Origin: Betaproteobacteria bacterium
GTDB lineage: Bacteria; Pseudomonadota; Gammaproteobacteria; Burkholderiales; Burkholderiaceae
Direction: 5' to 3'
NCBI GenBank assembly: GCA_947453825.1
Contig: CANGHN010000010.1
Location: 1-64,000 of the forward strand
DNA: 64,000 nt
Below, piece by piece: positions 29,011 through 37,811 of the stretch (positions are counted from its first letter, which is position 1; each line of letters starts with the position of its first letter). The notes below the pieces were generated by a model. It was not told the DNA's origin, did no database searches, and saw nothing but the letters and a program-made list of their open reading frames with translations. Position numbers and translations under genes: made by a program.

Positions 29011-30234
29011 TTAATTTTTATCTACAAAAATAATATGATTTTCTTGGAGGCGGGCTAATTCTTCTGGTGAAAAATCACCTACCTTGGCCAGAACAGAAAA
29101 CGTATCTTCACCAATGCGCTTGCCCGTATGTCGAATTTCTCCAGGAGTTCTTGAAAGTCTGGGCACCGGAGATGCCATAGCAACCGCTCCCAGCTCCTGA
29201 TCTCCTACATTTGATATCGCCTCTCTTGCCTTGTAATGTGGATCCTGGAAAATATCGGCCATATCAAAAATACGTATTCCCGGAACACTTGCTGAGTTGA
29301 GTTTTTCCTCAACAGCCGTAATGTCCAAACTACTAGTCCATTGATTGATCATGCGATCAAGCTCCACATAATTCTTGGAACGCTCTATTGCATTATGAAA
29401 ACGAGGATCGTTTACTAACTCTGGCTGCTGCATACAATCTTCAGCCAATCTTTTAAACAAAGAGTTGCCCATTGCTGTGATATGCACAAAGTGGCCATCA
29501 TTGGTTTCGTATAAATTGTTTGGAGTGCTACCTGGCAGGCGCGAGCCCGTTCTGTTGGCTATAACGCCTAATTGATCAAATGCTGAAATATGAGGCTCCA
29601 TAAAACTAAAAGCACATTCATATAAGGCGGTATCGATAGACTGTCCCTGCCCATCTTTCGCTCTCGCTATCAGCGACATCACCACACCAAACGCTGCATA
29701 AAGACCCGTGATGTAGTCCGTCAAAGAGACTCCAACTCTAGTTGGTGGACGGTCAGGGTCTCCAGTAATATGCCGTAAACCACTAAGTGCTTCCCCAATC
29801 ACGCCGTATCCAGTGCGCTGACTATATGGACCTGTTTGACCAAATCCGCTGATCCTTGCCATGATTAATCCTGGATTGATGGCCTTTAAGTCTTCATAAC
29901 CCAAGCCCCATTTTTCTAAGCCGCCGGGCCTAAAGTTTTCTACGATGACATCAATCTTAGGAATTAATTTGCGAATTACTTCCTGACCTTCGGCAGTTCT
30001 TAAATCAACCGAGATCAGCGACTTATTTCTAAAAATACTCGATGCGTATAGCGATTTATCTTTAACGTGATGCCCCATCGTACGAACTGCATCACCCTCA
30101 AATGGCTCGACCTTAATGACCTCAGCCCCAAAGTCGGCTAACAATCTACCGCAAAAGGGACCCGCAATAGTCGATCCCATCTCCAGGACTCGATATCCCG
30201 ATAATGGTCCAGAAGCTTGATCTAACTTAGTCAT
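29011..30234 (-). CDS. family III CoA-transferase (CaiB/BaiF type)
   Basis: 407 residues. It starts with the family pattern GYRVLEMGSTIAGPFCGRLLADFGAEVIKVE and keeps the catalytic Asp in GVSLTDYITGLYAAFG. Such enzymes move CoA between acids, often from succinyl-CoA. It is placed between the GntR regulator (8 bases) and the carboxyltransferase (20 bases), so it probably makes the acyl-CoA that the carboxylase uses. The acid cannot be named from sequence. Confidence 0.93.
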   Translation of the reverse strand: MTKLDQASGPLSGYRVLEMGSTIAGPFCGRLLADFGAEVIKVEPFEGDAVRTMGHHVKDKSLYASSIFRNKSLISVDLRTAEGQEVIRKLIPKIDVIVENFRPGGLEKWGLGYEDLKAINPGLIMARISGFGQTGPYSQRTGYGVIGEALSGLRHITGDPDRPPTRVGVSLTDYITGLYAAFGVVMSLIARAKDGQGQSIDTALYECAFSFMEPHISAFDQLGVIANRTGSRLPGSTPNNLYETNDGHFVHITAMGNSLFKRLAEDCMQQPELVNDPRFHNAIERSKNYVELDRMINQWTSSLDITAVEEKLNSASVPGIRIFDMADIFQDPHYKAREAISNVGDQELGAVAMASPVPRLSRTPGEIRHTGKRIGEDTFSVLAKVGDFSPEELARLQENHIIFVDKN

Positions 30235-30242
30235 ATAGTCGC

Positions 30243-30965
30243 CTACAACACAAAACTTTCATATCGACGCAATGCGTCCTTAGCACTGCGAATATTTTCT
30301 CTTCTTAATTGCTCGGCTAGATCAGCATTGCCACTGCGCATAGCATCTAGAACAGCTTGATGCTCCTTGAGGCCAATGGCAGCTCGTCCTGGCAAAATCA
30401 GAATTCTGCGAATAATTGCTTGGGTTTTTTCGTAAACCATATCGAGCATATTCGTTAATACTGGATTATTAGCAGCTAATAACATTCGCCTTCTAAATAA
30501 TCCATAGCCCGCTAAAAAGGATTCGTAATCATGAGTCTCAATGTACTGCTTCATTCTTCCATTAAATAAATCTACAAGGTCTTGCCATGAATCCGGTGAA
30601 ACATTTTGGGTTGCCAATCGAGCACATAGCCCCTCTAATACTTCGCGAGCGTCATAGATTTCAAAAACTTGTGAAAGATCAAGGCGGATAACAACCGCGC
30701 CTCGATTAGGAATGCGCTCAATTAATTCGCGCTGCTCTAAACCACTTAAAGCCTCCCGAATAATATTGCGTGGTACCGCAAACTCATTGGCCAGTTCGCT
30801 TTCACCGAGCTTTGCTCCTGGAGGAATCTCTTGCTTAGCAATGCGATCACGTAAGATATTTTGAATATCCAGGCTTCGTTTGCCTGAAGCAACTAGACCC
30901 AAGGCCGGCTTCGTTTTCTCTACTTTTTTAATACCCTGATTACTCTTGAGTTTTAGATTGGCCAT
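30243..30965 (-). CDS. GntR-family regulator, FCD (FadR) subfamily
   Basis: 240 residues with a lysine-rich N-terminal tail, a winged helix (GAKLGESELANEFAVPRNII, then ALSGLEQRELIERIPNRGA) and an all-helical FCD ligand-binding domain from about residue 100. ATG 30965 is preferred because AAGGA lies 6 bases before it; an in-frame ATG at 30971 is too close. It is the first gene of the CoA-transferase/carboxylase run, with a consensus -35 box and a palindrome upstream, so it probably represses its own operon until an acyl or carboxylic effector binds. Confidence 0.92.
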   Translation of the reverse strand: MANLKLKSNQGIKKVEKTKPALGLVASGKRSLDIQNILRDRIAKQEIPPGAKLGESELANEFAVPRNIIREALSGLEQRELIERIPNRGAVVIRLDLSQVFEIYDAREVLEGLCARLATQNVSPDSWQDLVDLFNGRMKQYIETHDYESFLAGYGLFRRRMLLAANNPVLTNMLDMVYEKTQAIIRRILILPGRAAIGLKEHQAVLDAMRSGNADLAEQLRRENIRSAKDALRRYESFVL

Positions 30966-30985
30966 TTGCATTCCTTTTGACCACT

Positions 30986-31016
30986 GTAATATTTTGATAA
31001 CAATATTGTCAACAAT
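30986..31016 (-). promoter_or_regulatory. promoter with overlapping GntR-type operator
   Basis: The minus strand has a perfect -35 TTGACA (31007-31012) and a plausible -10 TATTAC (30986-30991) at a short 15-base spacing. The palindrome ATTGT-CA-ACAAT (31005-31016) overlaps the -35, and a second palindrome, ACAATATTGT (31000-31009), overlaps it too. A TTGT-N2-ACAA core suits FCD-type GntR proteins. This is where autorepression of the carboxylase cluster would be expected. Confidence 0.6.
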
Positions 31017-31138
31017 TTTGTTTATATTTAAAAAGGATGAAGAGATACCTAATCACCAAGGGAATCGAATATAAGTCTTTGTTTTTAATGGTTTTTTCGC
31101 CCCCCACCCCAACAACATAGGGCTGACAGGCATTGACA

Positions 31139-31648
31139 CTACTTGAGCTCCCAAATACTCCAAGTCAGGGATGGTGGTGAGGGCTGAGTCCATGACACCG
31201 GGTATTTTCTTACCCCAACACCCAGTCGACTCCAAACGTAGGCGACGATGAAAATAGCAGTGACACCTACAAGAACGGTAATACCCAGATGAGTAAAGCT
31301 GGCATGCGCCTGAATCATGATTAAAGGATTTGCCCCGGCAGGCGGGTGAATACATCTCACCAGCAACAAAACTCCAATCGTAGCAACCAAGGCAATCACA
31401 TATACCCAAAAAGCATCACCAAATAATTGATACGCTACGATTCCGATCAAACTCGCAATAATATGTGCGCCAAATACTGCCCTTGGTTGGGCAGCTGGTG
31501 CAGTCGTCAGAACAAAAAGAAATAAGGTCGTACCACCTAAAGATGCCAAGAGTAGTGGAGAGTTCGCTTGCGTCACCCACAAGGCAAGACTAATGGCAAC
31601 AAATGAACCAAACAATACCCAAAGCAAACGCAATATGACCGTGCCCAT
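31139..31648 (-). CDS. HPP-family integral membrane protein
   Basis: 169 residues with four to five predicted membrane spans and the signature His-Pro-Pro in CIHPPAGANPLI (about residues 101-103). HPP proteins include nitrite transporters of plant plastids and cyanobacteria; in proteobacteria their role is mostly untested. ATG 31648 is chosen over GTG 31657 because TAGGTG lies 6 bases before it. The gene starts one base after the nitroreductase stop, so the two are translationally coupled. The 31017-31138 gap holds only the GntR promoter region. Confidence 0.85.
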   Translation of the reverse strand: MGTVILRLLWVLFGSFVAISLALWVTQANSPLLLASLGGTTLFLFVLTTAPAAQPRAVFGAHIIASLIGIVAYQLFGDAFWVYVIALVATIGVLLLVRCIHPPAGANPLIMIQAHASFTHLGITVLVGVTAIFIVAYVWSRLGVGVRKYPVSWTQPSPPSLTWSIWELK

Positions 31649-31649
31649 A

Positions 31650-32342
31650 CTAGACACCTAGCCAGGTAGTAAATTCCTCTGCACTCACTCTAGGTGTATG
31701 AAAGGTATTCACAATATCGCTCTTATCGGCATGGCCCAGCGCCATACCGCAGACTAGCATCTCATGATCACCAGCTCCGACAAACGGCAAGATAATTTTA
31801 GAATAGCTATTCCAAGCGGCCTGTGGGCAAGTATGCAGACCCTCGCCTCTGGCAGCAATCATGAAGTTTTGCAGGAACATGCCGTAGTCAAGCATCGACC
31901 CTCTTCCAAGCTCTTTATCAATCGTAAAAAATATTCCGACTGGCGCTCCAAAAAATTCAAAGTTTTTGCGATGCTGTGCATGCATCTTTTCTTTTTCACC
32001 CTTAGCGATACCAAGCAAGCCATATAAGCTCCAACCATTTTCGCGACGGCGATCAATGTAAGGGCTAAACCATTTACCGGGGTAATAGTCGTAATTGGGT
32101 TGGTATTCTTTTTCTAGCTCAGGATTCTTGGCAATGCTATCGTAGGTAGAGCAAACCTGCTGACATAAATCTTGCAATAGCGCGCCCTCTAAAACATAGG
32201 CTTTCCAAGGTTGTGTATTGGTTCCAGAAGGAGCGCGTGCCGATAAATTTAAGAGCTTGGTCACTATCTCTCTAGAAATAGGCTCTTTTGTAAAAGCCCT
32301 AACTGACATCCTAGACTGAATAGCACTTTCAACAGAATTCAT
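31650..32342 (-). CDS. nitroreductase family FMN oxidoreductase
   Basis: 230 residues from ATG 32342 (MNSVESAIQSRMSVRAFTKEPI). The FMN-binding pattern ARAPSGTNTQPWKAYVLEG and the C-terminal HTPRVSAEEFTTW are typical of NfnB/nitroreductases that use NAD(P)H. An in-frame TTG further upstream is less likely: GAGAGGG lies about 12 bases before the ATG. It is coupled to the HPP membrane protein, a pairing that may link reduction of a nitrogen compound with its transport. Confidence 0.9.
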   Translation of the reverse strand: MNSVESAIQSRMSVRAFTKEPISREIVTKLLNLSARAPSGTNTQPWKAYVLEGALLQDLCQQVCSTYDSIAKNPELEKEYQPNYDYYPGKWFSPYIDRRRENGWSLYGLLGIAKGEKEKMHAQHRKNFEFFGAPVGIFFTIDKELGRGSMLDYGMFLQNFMIAARGEGLHTCPQAAWNSYSKIILPFVGAGDHEMLVCGMALGHADKSDIVNTFHTPRVSAEEFTTWLGV

Positions 32343-32422
32343 TTTTCTTTTTTTCCCTCTCAATATGATCTAGCACTTGGATCAGTGCTATTGAATCATT
32401 AGCCCATTGATAGGCAGCTTAA

Positions 32423-33031
32423 TTACTTAATAAAGCGGATCTGTTCATTAATTCTGCTCAGGATAGGGCCCTTCTTCTCATTGAAGACTTTCTTATTCTC
32501 TTCAATCAAGTTTTTACCTTTGGTATCAATCGAGATGATGAGTGGTCCAAATTCTTTGACGCGGTTTACCCAAAGAGTTTCGGGCATACCCAAATCTGTC
32601 CACTCCGCACCTTCAATTTTTTCTACTTTGGTTGCCGCTAGTACCGCACAACCACCAGGAAAAATCGCATGCACTGCTTTATTCTCAATACAGCCTTCTT
32701 GAGTTTCGAGACCCATACCGCCCTTACCCACAATCAGCTTTACACCAGTTTGTTTAATAAATTCTTTTTCAAACTTTTCCATACGCATAGAAGTGGTAGG
32801 TCCAATAGATACCATTTCATATTCGCCATCATCTTTTTGGCGCACAATCGGACCCGCATGAAAAATAGCGCCACCCTTTAAATCAACAGGTAATTCACGG
32901 CCGAGTTCAATTAAACGACGATGAGCAACATCTCGACATGTCACTAAAGTACCGGTAAGGTACACGACATCACCTATATTTAAAGCCTCTAGATCTTCAT
33001 CTTTAATTGGGGTATGTAATATTTTTCTCAT
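32423..33031 (-). CDS. ttdB: L(+)-tartrate dehydratase, beta subunit
   Basis: 202 residues closely following E. coli TtdB ([58 protein letters not shown]). With TtdA it dehydrates L-tartrate to oxaloacetate. The ATG overlaps the ttdA stop as ATGA, so translation is coupled. The class I fumarase beta subunit is the related alternative; full-length agreement with TtdB favours tartrate dehydratase. Confidence 0.88.
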   Translation of the reverse strand: MRKILHTPIKDEDLEALNIGDVVYLTGTLVTCRDVAHRRLIELGRELPVDLKGGAIFHAGPIVRQKDDGEYEMVSIGPTTSMRMEKFEKEFIKQTGVKLIVGKGGMGLETQEGCIENKAVHAIFPGGCAVLAATKVEKIEGAEWTDLGMPETLWVNRVKEFGPLIISIDTKGKNLIEENKKVFNEKKGPILSRINEQIRFIK

Positions 33032-33948
33032 ACTTTGAATCCCTCATGGGAAATCACTTCATAAGACATGTCGGCATTGACCTTAATCTTGCCGCGGCGA
33101 TGTGCCCAGCAACCGGTTGATACCGCCACACCAATGGTAGATGGGTGGCGAGCCGATGATTCAATATTCACGCCCATTACACTATTAGCACCTGTTAAAC
33201 CCTGCGGCCCAAGGCCTAATTCATTTAAACCATCAGTTAAGAGTTGCTCCATCAGGGCAGCACTCTCATTAGGATGACTTGAAGTAACTGGGCGCAAAAT
33301 GGCCTTCTTAGATAAGCGGGCTGCAGTCTCTGCCGATGTAGAAACACCTACACCGACCAATAAAGGTGGGCAAGCATTAACTCCGCGAGAAGTAATCACA
33401 TCGAATACAAACTCAGCCACACCTTCGTAACCTTGCCCCGGCATCAATACCTTTGCGGCACCTGGCAATGTGCAACCGCCACCTGCCATATATACGTCAA
33501 CGATGCAGTGATCGGCACCAGGAATAATTTCCCAATCTAACCATGGAATCTTAGAACCTGTATTGGTGCCTGTATTTTTTTCTTCAAAGGTCTCAACTGC
33601 GTTATGACGCAAAGGCCCTTCTTTAGTAGCCCCCTTAGTAGCATTTAGCAGGATGTCTTCTAATTCACCAAGCAATGGAAAGTTGGAGCCAGCAGATAGA
33701 AAGTACTGAATCACGCCAGTATCTTGACAACTTGGACGATCAAGCTTGTCAGCGAGTTCTTGATTCTCACGCATCGATTCGAATACCTCTTTTGCCAAGA
33801 AGTTCACTTCTTTGCTACGTAACTCGCCCAATTTAGCGGTGACGTCAGTTGGCAAGCGTTTACCGATATAGGAAGTGAACTTCGCCAACACATTCGTTAA
33901 GTCAGCTACGGCTACCTCTTTATCTGCTACAGATGATTGTTTATCCAC
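33028..33948 (-). CDS. ttdA: L(+)-tartrate dehydratase, alpha subunit
   Basis: 306 residues matching E. coli TtdA throughout. The three Cys expected to hold the oxygen-sensitive 4Fe-4S cluster are present in [14 protein letters not shown] and [11 protein letters not shown]. The start is GTG at 33948, preceded by AAAGGAG at 7 bases. No tartrate transporter TtdT or regulator TtdR is adjacent. Two-subunit class I fumarases are relatives, so fumarase activity remains possible. Confidence 0.88.
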   Translation of the reverse strand: MDKQSSVADKEVAVADLTNVLAKFTSYIGKRLPTDVTAKLGELRSKEVNFLAKEVFESMRENQELADKLDRPSCQDTGVIQYFLSAGSNFPLLGELEDILLNATKGATKEGPLRHNAVETFEEKNTGTNTGSKIPWLDWEIIPGADHCIVDVYMAGGGCTLPGAAKVLMPGQGYEGVAEFVFDVITSRGVNACPPLLVGVGVSTSAETAARLSKKAILRPVTSSHPNESAALMEQLLTDGLNELGLGPQGLTGANSVMGVNIESSARHPSTIGVAVSTGCWAHRRGKIKVNADMSYEVISHEGFKV

Positions 33949-34054
33949 AAAAATACTCCTTTGATGATGAATACTAAGGGATTATTGAAATTCAGTCCGA
34001 TTCTCCTGGGAAGATTGGCCATTTCTACCCCAAAAGCCCAGGGTATGGCCTCTA

Positions 34055-34477
34055 CTAGAGGGCTCGCCATATCAATTGCTGGTTGTCATTCGTAAATTCC
34101 CCGGACAGAATTTGCCTCAGTCCGGCAGTCTCCAGGCGATATAAATAAATCCATGCTGTCAGGGTCTGTCCGCCCAATTGCACTGGCGCAAGTACTCTCT
34201 CGTACTCATGAGGCAAGGGGCTCTGGGGAGCACACTCTTCATATTCATCCAAAAAAGAAAATGCTTGCTCGGGTCTGTGTAATTGCCAAACTTCACCCAA
34301 GACATATTCTGTTTTGATAGCGGAAGGAACTGCACCAGGATAGTTACTGACAAGATATAAACGCCCCTGCCAGCAAGCATGTCCTAGTAAATGCGCATGT
34401 TGATGAAAATTTTGGGCATTGGCATTCATTGCATCAGACTTGAGCGTGCCATATACAAAGAGATAAGGGCAATTCAT
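34055..34477 (-). CDS. gamma-glutamylcyclotransferase-like (AIG2) protein
   Basis: 140 residues with the cyclotransferase N-terminal motif YLFVYGTLKSD and the conserved acidic FLDEYEECAP, which supplies the catalytic Glu. Members release 5-oxoproline from gamma-glutamyl amines or have unknown roles. It starts 11 bases after the PII gene. The 33949-34054 gap upstream of ttdA shows only the ttdA ribosome binding site. Confidence 0.85.
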   Translation of the reverse strand: MNCPYLFVYGTLKSDAMNANAQNFHQHAHLLGHACWQGRLYLVSNYPGAVPSAIKTEYVLGEVWQLHRPEQAFSFLDEYEECAPQSPLPHEYERVLAPVQLGGQTLTAWIYLYRLETAGLRQILSGEFTNDNQQLIWRAL

Positions 34478-34488
34478 GCCAAGAATGA

Positions 34489-34890
<402 letters not shown>

Positions 34891-34950
34891 TTAGTCGGCA
34901 CATAAAACCAATTGCACTAGATGGGTGCCAGAAATCAGTTCATACCCTTT

Positions 34951-34974
34951 AAAAACGCTGCAAAATGCGCTTTT
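34951..34974 (-). terminator. weak candidate terminator hairpin
   Basis: On the minus strand AAAAAGCGC and GCGTTTTT pair with one bulged base around ATTTTGCA, and a T-run ends the stem. It could stop transcripts of the minus-strand gene at 35304 running back across the small plus gene. The rest of 34828-35080 holds a short TTGAG-GAATT-CTCAA repeat at 34986-35000 and nothing else I can name. Confidence 0.35.
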
Positions 34975-35080
34975 TAGAGGCCTGGTTGAGGAATTCTCAA
35001 AAACCCATTAATGGTGCATAAATTTTTCTAAATTGTGCGCTCTTGAATGTCGTACTAATTTTTGGAACTTAAGATACTGC

Positions 35081-35299
35081 ATGCGTATCAAAATTACAAA
35101 AAGCCTCGTACTAAACGCCCAACCCCTCAACACTGATCATGTGCCGGAAGCCCTCTTTCCGGAAGGAGAGTATCTTGCTAATTTCACTCCCGACGGCAAG
35201 ATTGAACTGATCAATACCAAAAAAATTAAGGCCTTATTTTCTTTTTCCCAATTTAGAGAAAAAATTTCTCAGGGTGATTTCGTTGTAATGGAAGCCTAA
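35081..35299 (+). CDS. small protein of unknown function
   Basis: 72 residues from ATG 35081 (MRIKITKSLVLNAQPLNTD). Not recognised. Composition is that of a soluble, charged protein with no signal or membrane segment. The upstream ribosome binding site is weak, and an in-frame upstream ATG at 35033 would add 16 residues of unlikely composition. It is flanked by, and converges on, another unknown gene 4 bases away. Confidence 0.5.
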   Translation: MRIKITKSLVLNAQPLNTDHVPEALFPEGEYLANFTPDGKIELINTKKIKALFSFSQFREKISQGDFVVMEA

Positions 35300-35303
35300 A
35301 AAA

Positions 35304-35681
35304 CTAGTGCGTTAAATCCAAACTCTGGATCAAGCTTGCAAGCTTAACGACGGACTCAAATACATTGGGATTGCTTGCCTCAACATCTAAATTCTCCCAA
35401 TTAAACTCCAAGGAGAAATGTGCTGACTCCAGAATCAGCTCATAACTCGAAGATGCCTTATGTTCTGAATCAGTCTGGAGTTCTTGTGCCATAGGAACCT
35501 TCAGGACTTTAATCGCCTCAAGCAACATACTGATTTCAGTAGTATTGAGCTCTCTTACATGCAGCACATCATCAGTTCGCTTGATCGATATCTTAGAGAC
35601 CTCATCAATCACCAACTCATACTGATTCAGACCCAAGTCAAACCACACAGTTAATTCAATGGCAATTGGATAGGTTTTCAT
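35304..35681 (-). CDS. protein of unknown function
   Basis: 125 residues, not recognised. It is acidic and apparently soluble, rich in Glu and Leu, with alternating beta-strand-like stretches (IAIELTVWFDLG, YELILESAHFSLEFNW). The ATG is preceded by an AGAGGC site. No paralog or motif helps. It ends 4 bases from the small gene on the other strand and diverges from the carboxylesterase gene. Confidence 0.6.
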   Translation of the reverse strand: MKTYPIAIELTVWFDLGLNQYELVIDEVSKISIKRTDDVLHVRELNTTEISMLLEAIKVLKVPMAQELQTDSEHKASSSYELILESAHFSLEFNWENLDVEASNPNVFESVVKLASLIQSLDLTH

Positions 35682-35773
35682 TGAATCTGCCTCTTTTGTG
35701 TTGTCTGTAAAAGATCTTACACCCCATTGAAGCAGATATCAGCAAGGCACCCATTTGGGTTGATAATTATGAA

Positions 35774-36475
35774 ATGACTTCACAGGATACCAACATGGGC
35801 CTACTGCCTTGCATTGAACTACAAACCACACCTGATCCCACTTCGGCAGTCATTTGGCTGCATGGCTTGGGTGCGGATGGCAATGACTTTGTTCCCATCG
35901 TTTCAGAATTGGATTTGACTGGATGTCCTGGAATTCGCTTTGTTTTTCCAAGCGCACCCAGCATGCCAGTAACAGTGAATGGTGGTTATGTCATGCCCGC
36001 TTGGTACGACATTATTGGCAGAGGCTTAACAGATCAAGAAGATGCTGCTGGCATAAACCGCTCTGCTGCTGCCATTATTCAATTGCTTGAACGCGAAGTG
36101 AGTCGTGGCATCGCTTATGAAAATATTGTTTTGGCTGGTTTCTCGCAGGGATGTGCAATGGCACTGCACATCAGCTTACGCTTATCCCATAAACTTGCTG
36201 GTATTGTTGCGCTCTCTGGTTACTTGCCTCTTGCGATAACCCTTCTCACAGAAAAAAATGGCGCTAATCAAAATACACTTATCTTTATGGCGCACGGAGA
36301 ATATGACACTGTGGTCATGCCAGAGCGAGCCCAAGCTTCTTATGCCATGCTAGAAAAAATGGGTTATCAGGTAGATTGGAATGAGTATCCGATGGAGCAC
36401 TCAGTAAACCAGGAAGAGCTGATGGATATCTCGCGCTTCTTACAACAGGTTTTAATCAAACCACAAGCAAGCTAA
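35774..36475 (+). CDS. alpha/beta-hydrolase, carboxylesterase/phospholipase type
   Basis: 233 residues of the small carboxylesterase group related to acyl-protein thioesterase. The nucleophile is Ser in LAGFSQGCAM, the oxyanion motif is WLHGLGADGND, and Asp (GEYDTVV) and His (YPMEHSV) complete the triad. Cytosolic, with no signal. It overlaps the convergent NRAMP gene by 4 bases. Confidence 0.92.
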   Translation: MTSQDTNMGLLPCIELQTTPDPTSAVIWLHGLGADGNDFVPIVSELDLTGCPGIRFVFPSAPSMPVTVNGGYVMPAWYDIIGRGLTDQEDAAGINRSAAAIIQLLEREVSRGIAYENIVLAGFSQGCAMALHISLRLSHKLAGIVALSGYLPLAITLLTEKNGANQNTLIFMAHGEYDTVVMPERAQASYAMLEKMGYQVDWNEYPMEHSVNQEELMDISRFLQQVLIKPQAS

Positions 36476-37743
36476 GCTACAAATAAATAAATGGCTGCCA
36501 TCGCCATAAACCCTGTGGCAGCCCAACCAAATAGCTTCATGCTTAAAGTAGCCACATAAGGCCCCATCACAGAGGTCTTAGAGGATAAAACCATAATCGC
36601 CACCATCAAGGGCACGGCCACTACTCCGTTAATCACTGCGCTCCAGAAAAGTGCCTTCATTGGGCTAATTGGTGAATACTGAATTGCTAGCGCAATGAGT
36701 ACACTCAACGCAATAATTGAATAAAACTTTCCTGCCTGGGTAGCACTGTCTTCCAGACTAGAACGCCAACCAAAAACTTCAGATAAGGCATATGCTGCTG
36801 ACCCAGCTAATACTGGAACGCCCATCAAGCCCACACCCAAAATACCAAGCGCAAATAATAAAAAGGCAAACTCACCAGCAAGCGGTCTGAGTGCTGATGC
36901 TGCTTGAGCGGCAGTATCAATGTCATGTACACCTGTAGCATGAAGGGTAACTGCTGTGGCTAAAATTATGCAGTAGGCAGCCACATTGGAATACAGCATG
37001 CCACTCCAAGTGTCCCACTGGATTCTTCTCAGCTCCGCCTTAACCTCTATCTCGCCATCCTTTAGCAAGCTATTTTCATGGAGCAAGTTCATATCCTCAA
37101 CCTCTTGAGAAGCTTGCCAAAAAAATAAATAGGGGCTAATCGTAGTGCCAAAAACCCCAACCACTACTGCCGCTGAATCTGCATTCCAAACAATGGTTGG
37201 AAAAAAAGTACTCCACACAACCTCCCCCCAAGGCACATGCACAGTAAATAGAACTGCCCCATATGCCAAGAGCGACAGAGAAAGCCACTTTAAAAAGAAT
37301 ACGTAATGCCGATAGGGAATCAAAATCTGCAAGGCCAATGTCAGCAACACAAATACGCCCGTCATAATGTGCCAGTTAATACCAGTCACTAGTTGAGCCA
37401 CCTCACCCATCGCTGCAATATCGGCAGCAATATTGAGGACATTGGCAGTTAAGAGCATTAGTACTAAAGCAATCAAGACTCCAGGCGGAAAGGCTACCTT
37501 CATATTGGCAGCAAGGCCGCGGCCCGTCACCCTACCTATACGTGCACAAAGCACCTGAATGGTAGACATCAAAGGATAAGCAAATGGCATAGTCCACAGC
37601 ATATTGAAACCAAACGCTGCGCCTGCTTGAGAGTAGGTGACGATGCCACTGGGATCATCATCTGCTACGCCAGTTACTAAGCCTGGACCCACCCTAGATA
37701 ATGGGTGCTGTTTAATACGCGTCCAAATAGCAGAGAAATTCAT
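36472..37743 (-). CDS. NRAMP-family transporter, divergent
   Basis: 423 residues with about eleven membrane spans and overall NRAMP likeness (GPGLVTGVADDDPSGIVTYSQAGA at the start). The canonical first-helix metal motif DPGN is replaced by DPSG (about residues 30-33), and the sixth-helix MPH region reads TTISPYLFFWQ (about 200-210). That places it among NRAMP-related proteins whose metal is uncertain; Mg2+ or other substrates are possible. It stands alone between a convergent esterase and a TRAP binding protein. Confidence 0.85.
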   Translation of the reverse strand: MNFSAIWTRIKQHPLSRVGPGLVTGVADDDPSGIVTYSQAGAAFGFNMLWTMPFAYPLMSTIQVLCARIGRVTGRGLAANMKVAFPPGVLIALVLMLLTANVLNIAADIAAMGEVAQLVTGINWHIMTGVFVLLTLALQILIPYRHYVFFLKWLSLSLLAYGAVLFTVHVPWGEVVWSTFFPTIVWNADSAAVVVGVFGTTISPYLFFWQASQEVEDMNLLHENSLLKDGEIEVKAELRRIQWDTWSGMLYSNVAAYCIILATAVTLHATGVHDIDTAAQAASALRPLAGEFAFLLFALGILGVGLMGVPVLAGSAAYALSEVFGWRSSLEDSATQAGKFYSIIALSVLIALAIQYSPISPMKALFWSAVINGVVAVPLMVAIMVLSSKTSVMGPYVATLSMKLFGWAATGFMAMAAIYLFVA

Positions 37744-37760
37744 TGCTTCAGTGTAGCGCT

Positions 37761-37790
37761 TAATAAAAAAGGGCTCGTCAAGAGCCCTTT
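37761..37790 (-). terminator. intrinsic terminator after the TRAP binding-protein gene
   Basis: Arms AAAGGGCTC and GAGCCCTTT (9 bp) flank a 5-base loop. On the minus strand the stem is followed by TTTTTTATTA. It lies 22 bases after the TRAP gene stop and before the NRAMP gene. Confidence 0.9.
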
Positions 37791-37811
37791 CAGTTTAGAG
37801 AAACGTCGTAC

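Noticed and set aside
31053..31409. 118-codon open frame overlapping the HPP gene on the same strand
   Set aside because: The overlapping frame carries the HPP signature and membrane spans; this one is Cys/Ser-rich without motifs.
34912..34930. Sigma-54 promoter before the PII gene
   Set aside because: The minus strand has TGGCAC, but the -12 GC is not at the required 10-base distance from the GG; the pattern reads GT there.
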